Shown here piece by piece: positions 59,947-64,000 of a DNA stretch of 64,000 bases (positions are counted from its first letter, which is position 1; every line of letters begins with the position of its first letter). Both the position numbers and the translations under genes were made by a program. The stretch comes from Sipunculus nudus. Taxonomy: Eukaryota; Annelida; Sipuncula; Golfingiida; Sipunculidae. The notes beneath the pieces are model-generated. The model searched no databases. It was not told the DNA's origin and saw only the letters and a list, made by a program, of their open reading frames with translations. Where the stretch lies: positions 51,656,917-51,720,916 of the forward strand of contig CM049319.1 of assembly GCA_026874595.1 (NCBI GenBank). The letters run 5' to 3'.

Positions 59947-62900
59947 GGAGGATAAGGAAGAACCTATAATACTGCTTTTATGCTTCATCCCTACACCGAT
60001 ACTTAACGACACAACGCCACCTGTCGTATTGGTATCGGTTTCGTCAGATGTCCCTGTACTGACAACCAAAATATTGATCATATTGGATCATCTATTTGAA
60101 ACCAAAGTGCAACCTTCATTTAATAATATGTAGTTTTTGATTAGTATATCAGGCATGTAATGCAAAATATGATTGGCTATATTTGTTTGCAAATAGATAC
60201 TGATGAATTCTTAATATATTCCTTGAAGTAAATTTTGTTATCTACATATGGAAAAGGGAGATCATATTGATTAATTCGCTTAATTTTCCCTGGAGTGAAT
60301 TTCGTTTTCTATTTATGGAAGAAGGACATCTTATTGATGTACTCGCAATAGTTTTCATAGAGTTAAGTTTGTTTTCGATCTACGGAATAGAGAGATTTTA
60401 ATCTAGACTAAAGTGCATCTCATATTAATGATTCTAATATTTTGTAAAGCATTGTGTTTTGACAAAATGTATCACAGTCCTGCATGTTACATTTTCAGGT
60501 GTACCTATTTCCGCCGAAATCTGATACGCCAGTGATTGAAGTTATTCCAGATGATATTCAGGTAAGTAGTTTTTGTTATTGTTTTATTCACACACCAAAG
60601 TTGGGTCCGAGTGCCTTGAAAGTACTCGGGCCGAGTACTGAGTATAATAAAGGTACTCGAGTAGGAGTAGGTGTATTTGAGCCCTATTTGCCCAAAAATA
60701 CTCGAATACGAGTACCGATTACTCTGGGTGTACTCATGCGTCCTTTGACAAGGACGTGGTTTTTATTCGTTAAAGCTATGTCGAGTAGATATACAAGAAC
60801 AAATTTGTTAAAATCTTCAAAATTTTTAAAATAGTTTATTTCTAAACATTCATGGCAATATACTAAGTAATGTAATTGAACATGATACATTTAAGGACCA
60901 TTTAAGTTTCAATGTGCGGTGTTCTCTCAGAATCATTCTGAAGATGTTTATTCTTATTGAAGAAGAGCCGTAATATATTTTTTATGAAATCAAAAGTCCT
61001 CATAAAATGACGCATTCTTATGAGTGTGCCTTATTGTATTAGATCATCTCCGTGTAAACATGATAAAAATATACAGATTTGATTATACAAATACAAGGAC
61101 ATTCTTCTTGCAAATGCTTCTTGCTGCGTTTATAAATTCAGAACACACTCGGGTGACGTCGTTATCTCATGGTTGATTCCGCTTAAACAAATGTTAATTA
61201 GTGTCAAAAAGATCCAAAACTATTTTCTCATACGGCTGCAGCGCACTTTTTCAGCGCCTGATTTAACTGTATACGCTGTTTGTTAATGACTGCATGGCTG
61301 AACGAGTATTTTGCGGGATGTGAGAAATGCCTGTCAAGTCATTGGTTGGTCAAAATTTGTTGGTGTCATTAATAAAGTACAAACATATGTGAATCAACAT
61401 TTATGACACTGAGGTATTCTCTTACAATGCTGCAAAAATACATAAAATTAATTACTTCTCGGATTAGAAAGTTACTGAAAAATAATTTTTACCATAGTGT
61501 CTGTTACTGAAAGTATCTTAAGCGTAATGTTACAAGATAGTAACATTTAGGAACAATCATATTCTGCAGAACAGTAAGTGTAGAAGTCTATCACTTCACT
61601 GTTAAACATTAAAAGTGTGAAACATACCTGCAAATAAGTTTTGAGGACAAAAAATGTTTCCGGAAATAAAGGTTATGAATATGCAAGGTACACCATTGTG
61701 TTCAATAAATATACTTTTACTACAGGTTTACGTGGGCATATCAAGGTCCCAACACGCTACTGCTAGCTGTTCCTGATCCTGCCAGTAAAATTATCTCATC
61801 AGAACATTTTGTCTAAATAAAAAATAAAAAAATTTTTATAAAATAAAAAACAGCGACCCATTTACAATCATTGTTATCCTCGGAATAACAGGTGCTTATT
61901 TGAAAAAAAAATTATATATGTTTTCCGAATGTCATATTTTTAAATTTCGGTAATTATAGGTAAATTTCAGTTCCTCAATTTAAATTTTAGAAAAACGAAT
62001 TTTCGGAAAAAGACATACGAAAATTCGAGGTTCTACTATATATATAACCTTGAAAAAACCTTGAACTCTAAGCAAGTCGTGGTTAAATCTAAGTGTTACA
62101 TGATATATTCCGTAGTTCAACGAATGGATGGATGACCATCTGGTTTACACACAACCCCCGCCCAGGCACCAGGTCGCGTTATCATTTTGTCAAATCGGCA
62201 TCATATTTTCACGGAAATGATTCAGTAAACATAGCACGCAATAAGGTTTACCTTTTAATAAGACATTCTATGATCATAGGGTTAGCATCTGTTGGGCTTC
62301 TGCAGCTACTAGTAATCTTTTATTTTTATTTCTCCAGTGGAATCATTCGACTACTTTTTATTTCATTTCTTTATCGTAGAGGTCTCGGCCCAGATAAGTT
62401 TGTTACTGTTAATAACTATTTCGTCGAAATTAGAGTAGTAAAAAATTAACACCAGGAAAATTCTGTTATGCAGCATAAGACTTCTCTACGGGTAGAACCA
62501 AGGGTTCGGGGGGGGGGGGGTGGTTCATTTTAAGTTTATAAAGTGGTTCGCCTTATTACATACCATATAGTCAAAGAGAAGTAAGTTTAGTATGTATCGT
62601 GAAATATCATTGGTGTACAAGGAAGTGCCCTCAGAAATGGTTGTTTCATAACAGTCTCATGCGGTTATAATGCACTAATACACTTGTTAGCGCCTGGTGT
62701 AACTCTGCTTAACATTTCCTATAACACAATGACATTATACTCAACATTTCACACTTCATAACACGCGGACTATTAATCAATGTATGAATGATTGCGCTTC
62801 TTGCGGGGTGTGAGAACTCTCGCCTGTGAACGGCTTATACTGCAATGAAATGAACTATTTCGAAAACCGAAATCTGACGGTAAACAAATATTGATGTGTA

Positions 62901-63151
62901 TGATGGTAGATAATAAAAAGGTTAAGAAGTGCTTCAACCAAAACTATTCCCTATATTTTAACGTTTCAGCAAAACACCAAACGAAAAAACTTCACTATAT
63001 TATAAAAAAAAATTAAATGAAGACAACCTTTTTGATTAAATTACCGCAACTGACTTGTGACTATTGGTCGGTTATCAGGTTCTTCACAGAGCATACCACC
63101 ATCTACGATCTTACCACCATCCCCTTTAAGGGACGAACGTCGCCCTCTAAA

Positions 63152-63190
<39 letters not shown>

Positions 63191-63441
63191 CATAATCACC
63201 ATATCCATAGAGTGAGAATGAAAACAAAACAGGTGCTGATGTTGGAAAAGTTAAATTTAAGAACATTTATGTACTGTGCCTGATTTGCATCTTACAGACG
63301 GGAAGTTACTTCGGGGCGAAGGTCTGCGCGTGTGACGTCGATAATGACGGTAAGGACGAGCTCCTGGTGGGGGCGCCACTGTACAAGACCAGCACAATTG
63401 AGGAGGGGCGTGCCTATGTCTTCAAATTCTCGAATGAAAAG
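36125..63441 (+). CDS. Integrin alpha chain, 5' part (exons 1-9)
   Basis: Nine exons join in frame to 339 codons: 36,125-36,300; 46,234-46,388; 48,376-48,473; 53,405-53,566; 55,613-55,655; 55,963-56,052; 58,631-58,716; 60,499-60,561; 63,298-63,441. All introns are GT-AG. The product is a type I membrane receptor subunit that pairs with an integrin beta chain to bind matrix or cell ligands. A signal peptide (about residues 1-15, [15 protein letters not shown]) is followed by mature YNLD, blade 1 (FGFSLVG ... WLLVGAP), blades 2-4 and the FG-GAP of blade 5 (GSYFGAKV ... ELLVGAP) with a DxDxDG cation loop. YNLD, the ICGHR after blade 2, MMGGC and TIEEGR resemble alpha4/alpha9 chains. No inserted I domain. 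The rest, including thigh, calf, transmembrane and tail, lies beyond the window. Confidence 0.93.
36301..39060. other. Intron 1, left part: simple repeats
   Basis: (TA)n at 36,709-36,774 and 37,285-37,330; C-runs at 36,895-36,910, 37,623-37,634 and 38,210-38,231; an almost pure A/T stretch of 'aaattaaaataaa' type at 38,460-39,010. No exon-like ORF. Confidence 0.75.
37098..37275 (+). mobile_element. tRNA-derived SINE
   Basis: A perfect box B (GGTTCGAATCC, 37,142-37,152) lies about 30 bases after a box A-like ttggttggtacgcc. A short body holds 'tttgtcttcgtaacaa' twice (37,183-37,198 and 37,259-37,274). It runs into a (TA)n tract. The head is tRNA-like but too short between boxes for a functional tRNA. 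Confidence 0.6.
39070..39157 (+). mobile_element. Penelope-like 3' region fragment, plus orientation
   Basis: Diverged match to the 3' region of the element on the opposite strand (tctcgtagtctcggttttcaaaccatgcc; gaaacagtctgt), ending at the left border of the (TA)n tract. The hammerhead core is deleted. Confidence 0.6.
39158..39276. repeat. Long (TA)n tract between inverted Penelope-like ends
   Basis: About 119 bp of ta/tt alternation with a short (ttta) interruption. The plus-strand 3' fragment ends at its left edge and the minus-strand element begins at its right edge. Confidence 0.9.
39366..39413 (-). ncRNA. Type I hammerhead ribozyme, distal copy
   Basis: Minus strand: stem I 5' ATTCAC; core CTGATGA (39,407-39,401); stem II CGGG/CCCG with loop TCGCAT; GAAA; stem III ACA/TGT around loop GAC; H17 = T; stem I 3' GTGAAT. 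All invariant core bases are present. The first stem II position (10.1/11.1) is a U/C mismatch, so activity may be reduced. Hammerheads in Penelope-like pLTRs are known. Confidence 0.75.
39833..39880 (-). ncRNA. Type I hammerhead ribozyme, proximal copy
   Basis: Same fold as at 39,366-39,413, 467 bp apart. Core CTGATGA at 39,874-39,868, stem I strands at 39,880-39,875 and 39,838-39,833, perfect over six pairs. Position 10.1/11.1 is U/U here. Cleavage is predicted after the T next to GTGAAT. A tandem pair would release a unit-length RNA spanning one repeat. Confidence 0.75.
40001..42103 (-). CDS. Penelope-like reverse transcriptase with GIY-YIG endonuclease
   Basis: 700 codons without a break. 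The RT domain has KDHKD (about 180-184), the first catalytic Asp in [14 protein letters not shown] (251), [12 protein letters not shown] (314-325) and LYRDDGLG with the catalytic Asp pair (346-347). A Cys-rich linker ([15 protein letters not shown]) leads to a C-terminal GIY-YIG nuclease (about 577-680): [24 protein letters not shown], a Glu in LSEKLLI and Asn in LLNSRAE. YRDDG replaces the YxDD form of classic Penelope; the clade is not fixed. The enzyme would nick DNA and copy its own RNA. The frame stays open about 14 codons upstream of this ATG, to a stop near 42,145. Confidence 0.93.
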   Translation of the reverse strand: MNKANFNYSLKNIPIPSNLSYTKSLISKVESLLRRMRWKAFHFDNPGQTSAKQNYGFKTTYSPPHSEHLRAFESDIYEMVRNIEFQHSHNAFQRQMANDIKTIRQSDNLLEQADKTTNLYSMPKEYYNKLLTENITKTYKKADKNICKNINTEAKEIASSLNLADRIEVMAERNAYITLKDHKDNFEQNPKCRLISPAKSEIGIISKKHLEKINSQLRLKTKLNQWQNTAQVISWFKKLKLKQKSKFIKFDIVDFYPSITENLLMKALKFAKTMVSIPEDVIKTILHSRKSLLFSNGNTWVKKDHTSFDVTMGSFDGAEVCEIVGLYILDMLKKEFGENALGLYRDDGLGCFPNMSGPKADSTRKKMIKLISNVGLKITIETNLTCTEFLDVTFDLQNDIFYPYRKPNNDPLYIHAQSNHPPAIIRQIPMMISKRVSDNSCNKELFMKAKPMYDKALAKSGFSESLKYVEPTVKSKRNRNRKIIWFNPPYSRHVKTNIGRQFMKLVEKHFPQHHRYHRLFNRDNLKISYSCLPNMSNLISKHNMKVLNTDNAVNVPQKQCNCRKKDECPMNGQCQLKCIVYKATVRTDNDLKHYIGCTEGDFKTRYNNHKQSFRNRSHAKNTELSKHIWSLKDNNINYKLSWEISAKAAPYFCGTRKCDLSLSEKLLIATASPGSLLNSRAEILSKCRHQNKFTLKYFKI
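42560..42715. other. Junction sequence between inverted Penelope-like pieces
   Basis: 42,676-42,711 repeats the G-run plus 'ttagggggcacgctgaatat' found beside the ORF 3' end (39,953-39,987) in the same orientation. It then switches to the 5' end of the element in plus orientation. The segment before it (tgatgtagtggtaacgca) looks weakly like a tRNA box A but has no box B. Confidence 0.5.
42716..42960 (+). pseudogene. 5' fragment of a second Penelope-like ORF, inverted
   Basis: The first 75 codons match the ORF at 42,103-40,001 with only three amino-acid changes. The match stops at FESD and runs into unrelated sequence. It forms an inverted repeat of about 245 bp with 42,120-41,875, about 600 bp apart. 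Near-identity implies both are recent. Confidence 0.92.
42975..43330. repeat. Unit of the intronic ~300-bp repeat family
   Basis: Shares 'aaacctgaaat.ag.tc..', 'tatgacctatat.ctccgagctat', 'agaaatttgatacaaa' and 'gattatgac/atgattctttgc' blocks, in order, with units at 49,130-50,060. Confidence 0.75.
43340..43860. repeat. Repeat element with nuclear-receptor-like half-sites
   Basis: Begins 'ggccccgctaggatatacgg', followed by 'gtccgtccgtctgtccgtctg'. It then carries two exact AGGTCAAAGGTCAAGGTCA strings (43,533-43,551 and 43,682-43,700), about 150 bp apart, which shows an internal tandem unit. AGGTCAAAGGTCA is a DR1 and TCAAGGTCA an extended half-site. It is related to 45,405-45,930. Confidence 0.7.
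44408..44586 (+). other. TATA box followed by a short Arg-rich ORF, unrecognised
   Basis: A TATA box (gtatatataagcc, near 44,409-44,421) is followed about 50 bp later by an ATG (near 44,470). The ORF of 39 codons starts [20 protein letters not shown] and contains no Lys or acidic residues. Such a composition is seen in mitochondrial leader peptides. A weak donor (gtgt/gtaacc) lies near its end. It could be a first exon nested in integrin intron 1 or chance. Confidence 0.2.
45232..45400. repeat. (ATT)n microsatellites
   Basis: Long (tta)n/(att)n runs at 45,232-45,300 and 45,355-45,400, with (ta)n between. A further (att)n run lies at 45,920-45,960. Confidence 0.9.
45401..45930. repeat. Repeat element with 'aaaggtcaaggtca' units
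   Basis: Starts 'cccctcgcaacgaagttgcag' and has 'gtccgtcggtctgtcc'. Three internal units each hold 'aaacctttcatc.ttcacatat', 'gattttgaggtca' and 'aaaggtcaaggtcac' (45,586-45,600; about 45,729; about 45,814). It ends 'gtgcccttgtta' before (att)n. Confidence 0.75.
46234..46388 (+). CDS. Integrin alpha exon 2 (blade 1 GAP, blade 2 start)
   Basis: Acceptor tttttcag, donor gtaagc. Completes (W)LLVGAPKA, the GAP half of FG-GAP 1, then SGGLFACDV with a conserved Cys, and a short Ser-rich linker. 155 nt, entering in phase 2 and leaving in phase 1. Confidence 0.92.
46843..47184. mobile_element. MITE with TTA target duplication, copy B
   Basis: Element 46,846-47,181 (336 bp) in integrin intron 2, flanked by TTA at 46,843-46,845 and 47,182-47,184. 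Terminal repeats begin GGCCAAAA and end at ...CTCAGGCAC, matching those of 27,685-27,953. It is longer than copy A because it keeps an internal segment (gagctgctgccgctccgac) missing there. PIF/Harbinger type by target duplication and ends. Confidence 0.88.
47185..48375. other. Intron 2, right part: degenerate repeats
   Basis: 'acataagactggtggtgc/acaagactggtagcgc' and 'atgacaggtggcgccatct' motifs recur at about 47,345, 48,010, 48,125 and 48,220. A G-run is at 47,867-47,879. No exon. Confidence 0.5.
48376..48473 (+). CDS. Integrin alpha exon 3 (blade 2)
   Basis: Acceptor ttttcctgcag, donor gtaagt. 98 nt, phase 1 to 0. Encodes DWKTC ... [13 protein letters not shown] then IIV, matching the W/LG-x-L ... 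G-I-V-T pattern of blade 2 in alpha4/alpha9-type chains. Confidence 0.9.
49020..50220. repeat. Tandem array of ~300-330-bp units (intron 3)
   Basis: Starts 'ttagctcagtttactgaaag' and 'ctttgtccgtcgtctgtctgtc'. It then has about three and a half units with 'acaaattgtaaccgttagacc', 'gaatcttctaac', 'aaacctgaaattaggtctctgttaccca', 'gagctatggggcttgtaagta' and 'gcagactggtgg'. Units differ by 15-25 percent by eye. ORFs across them are not conserved. Confidence 0.85.
50244..50924 (+). repeat. ~700-bp interspersed repeat, copy 3 (intron 3)
   Basis: Aligns with 28,808-29,508 and the reverse complement of 7,875-8,581. It lacks the first 35 bases of copies 1 and 2 and keeps the end (cagcgccttacgatataggtag ... 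gagcgt). It has inserted into the tandem array, since array units flank it. Confidence 0.85.
50925..51420. repeat. Further array units (shorter, ~150-170 bp)
   Basis: Units with 'cacaaattgtatccgctaggcc', 'gaatcttcttacatgacatcc', 'gaaacctgaaattaggtcatg.tgacctatatt' and 'aaaacatgattttagcaccct'. The run ends 'tttttagctcagctgactgc' near 51,390. Confidence 0.8.
51640..52660. other. Unrecognised coding-like remnants (intron 3)
   Basis: Plus-strand frames ([17 protein letters not shown] near 51,925-51,980; [16 protein letters not shown] from about 52,025) and minus-strand frames ([20 protein letters not shown] near 52,560-52,500; [16 protein letters not shown] near 52,410) look protein-like but are short and broken. 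I do not recognise them. They may be a decayed transposon. Confidence 0.2.
53405..53566 (+). CDS. Integrin alpha exon 4 (blade 2-3)
   Basis: Acceptor cttacag, donor gtaact. 162 nt, phase 0 to 0. Encodes [10 protein letters not shown] (the CGHR/CAHR signature after blade 2), MMGGC and a helix-like stretch ending GVSAEYVK that opens blade 3. There is no I domain between blades 2 and 3. Confidence 0.92.
53820..54760. other. Intron 4: GC-richer block, possibly a transposon
   Basis: Base composition rises compared with flanking intron. 'cgtttataagccacgg' near 54,010 is TATA-like. No ORF is recognised and no terminal repeats are seen. An unclassified LTR-like or host regulatory block are both possible. 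Confidence 0.2.
55613..55655 (+). CDS. Integrin alpha exon 5 (43-nt microexon)
   Basis: Acceptor tttgtttcag, donor gttagt. Encodes [14 protein letters not shown], the GAP segment of blade 3 (GVP for the usual GAP). Phase 0 to 1. Too short for ORF-based detection; supported by splice sites, frame and family alignment. Confidence 0.85.
55963..56052 (+). CDS. Integrin alpha exon 6 (90-nt symmetric exon)
   Basis: Acceptor tttccactag, donor ggag/gtaatt. Exactly 90 nt, phase 1 to 1. It reads [12 protein letters not shown] ... STRRTYG and supplies the blade 3 end strand (G-x-I-x-Y) and the Y-G-G-Y turn of blade 4 when joined to exon 7. Without it the chain lacks about 30 residues that integrin propellers have at this point. 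Skipping it would keep the frame. The acceptor pyrimidine tract is weak. Confidence 0.75.
56395..57870. repeat. Tandem array of ~110-170-bp units (intron 6)
   Basis: Starts 'tttagctcagctgactatta' and 'ctttgtccggcgtccgtccg'. It then has about nine units with 'ggcacaaat', 'acctagaaccttcta', 'gaaacctgaaattaggtca', 'gtgacctatattctgtgagc' and 'atgattttagcaccc'. It ends near 'gggccacttgttcaagggtttca'. Same family as 49,020-51,420, with shorter units. Confidence 0.85.
57871..58630. other. Intron 6, right part
   Basis: AT-rich with (CA)n at 58,394-58,409 and short (TA)n. No exon-like segment seen before exon 7. Confidence 0.6.
58631..58716 (+). CDS. Integrin alpha exon 7 (blade 4)
   Basis: Acceptor aacttaacag, donor gtgagc. 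86 nt, phase 1 to 0. Encodes [13 protein letters not shown] then [15 protein letters not shown], the FG-GAP of blade 4 with an intact GAP. Confidence 0.9.
59104..59640. repeat. Degenerate ~44-bp tandem repeat (intron 7)
   Basis: About 12 diverged units with 'acgcatcacatgttacatatt' and 'acgtattacacgtatta.a.ta'. Unit lengths vary. Confidence 0.85.
59708..59944. repeat. (TA)n cluster (intron 7)
   Basis: TA runs at about 59,716-59,800, 59,826-59,852 and 59,911-59,942, with a short (gtct)n between the last two. Confidence 0.9.
60499..60561 (+). CDS. Integrin alpha exon 8 (blade 4 end)
   Basis: Acceptor cattttcag, donor gtaagt. 63 nt, phase 0 to 0. Encodes VYLF and the linker to blade 5. Confidence 0.9.
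60590..60740. repeat. TACTCG-palindrome-rich segment (intron 8)
   Basis: Overlapping 'gtactcg', 'cgagtac' and 'tactcgagta' motifs occur at least ten times in 130 bp. This resembles the ends of hAT-type MITEs, but no target duplication could be defined. Confidence 0.5.
60741..63150. other. Intron 8, no exon or named element seen
   Basis: AT-rich. A terminal-repeat-like 'aaattcgaggttctactatata' near 62,020-62,043 resembles pogo/Tigger ends. A G-run is at 62,508-62,521. Confidence 0.5.
63155..63190. repeat. (GA)n microsatellite
   Basis: A gaga run in intron 8, about 110 bp upstream of exon 9. Confidence 0.95.
63298..63441 (+). CDS. Integrin alpha exon 9 (blade 5, cation-binding loop)
   Basis: Acceptor catcttacag, donor gtaagt. 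144 nt, phase 0 to 0. Encodes [20 protein letters not shown] then [21 protein letters not shown]. The loop is D-x-D-x-D-G-x-x-E, so the ninth position is Glu for the usual Asp. TIEEGR is close to the alpha4/alpha9 form. Next exon is outside or beyond what I could find before 64,000. Confidence 0.95.
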
Positions 63442-64000
63442 GTAAGTGGCCAAACAACATAAAAAGATGTCAATATAGTCCTATATAATTTTAAGACTCT
63501 TCTGAAACTCTCTCTGCATATAGGTCCCTGCCTTGCCAAATGTTCTCGGAGTGTATTCGTGTCGCCTTTTGCTCGCCTTATCAATCTGTATGATTTATTC
63601 CTTCAATACCATCCAGGGGATGCCATCATTCGTACTGACTAAGAGCCGGATGCCGCAGGTTTGATGTCAGGAAGGACTTAAACCTTGATGTCAGATGTCA
63701 AATGTCATCTGGAATGTCATAGGAATTCTCCTACAAACGAAAATAAAGCAACGCAGCAATTTATGTTTTTATAAGGACCTATTCTAATATCTGAAGTCTG
63801 TTAACTAAAGATAAATCCTTAAACCACGGACCACAGGCTGTTCTTTTTATTATTATCCACATGTTCATAACATGGGTTGCACAGCAATTAATGATAACAT
63901 CAGACAAACCAGAGTTTTTGAAATGGTATTAGTGACCTTTCAACCTTCCCACTTATGCAACCAACCACCTTTGCCTATTACATGTTTTTTTCTCTGTTTG
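63442..64000. other. Start of integrin intron 9
   Basis: Follows donor gtaagt. No further exon with an FG-GAP or cation loop is visible before the window ends. Confidence 0.7.

Overview
The window looks like an animal nuclear genome with sparse coding sequence, long AT-rich introns and a heavy load of retroelements and microsatellites. The host gene is a metazoan integrin alpha chain. The dispersed repeats (units with 'tagctcagctgac' and 'ctttgtccgtcgtccgtc', blocks with 'aaggtcaaggtca', TTCGCG-rich elements), the Penelope-like element and the LINE type together suggest a mollusc, probably a bivalve. The organism call is inference.

Layout. 1-2,100: AT-rich, nothing coding. 2,110-7,760 (minus): a heavily broken Gypsy-type LTR retrotransposon with gag, protease, RT and integrase remnants. 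7,875-8,581: first of three copies of a roughly 700-bp interspersed repeat (others at 28,808-29,508 and 50,244-50,924). 8.6-21.4 kb: repeat-rich intergenic DNA with GA- and TA-microsatellite-linked repeats, a Penelope-like remnant (15.95-16.44 kb), TTCGCG-rich fragments and a dead LINE RT fragment. 21.4-26.0 kb: a nearly full-length LINE with two ORFs, broken by three stops and one frameshift. 26.7-33.2 kb: a tRNA-derived SINE, a MITE with TTA target duplications, a pogo-like MITE, minisatellites and microsatellites.

From 36,125 to the right edge lies the 5' part of an integrin alpha gene on the plus strand. I assembled nine exons by hand (1,017 coding nt, 339 codons, all GT-AG, all phases consistent). 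They encode a signal peptide and beta-propeller blades 1 to about 5, most like the alpha4/alpha9 type. One exon (55,963-56,052) was found only because the family alignment required about 30 more residues at that point. The gene continues past 64,000.

Intron 1 (9.9 kb) holds an intact Penelope-like ORF (RT plus C-terminal GIY-YIG endonuclease) on the minus strand. Its 3' region is present twice in tandem, and each copy carries a recognisable type I hammerhead ribozyme fold. Every 3' end of this family in the window abuts a (TA)n tract. The other introns hold tandem repeats of a roughly 150-330 bp family, one MITE and one copy of the 700-bp repeat. No rRNA, true tRNA gene or CRISPR array was seen.
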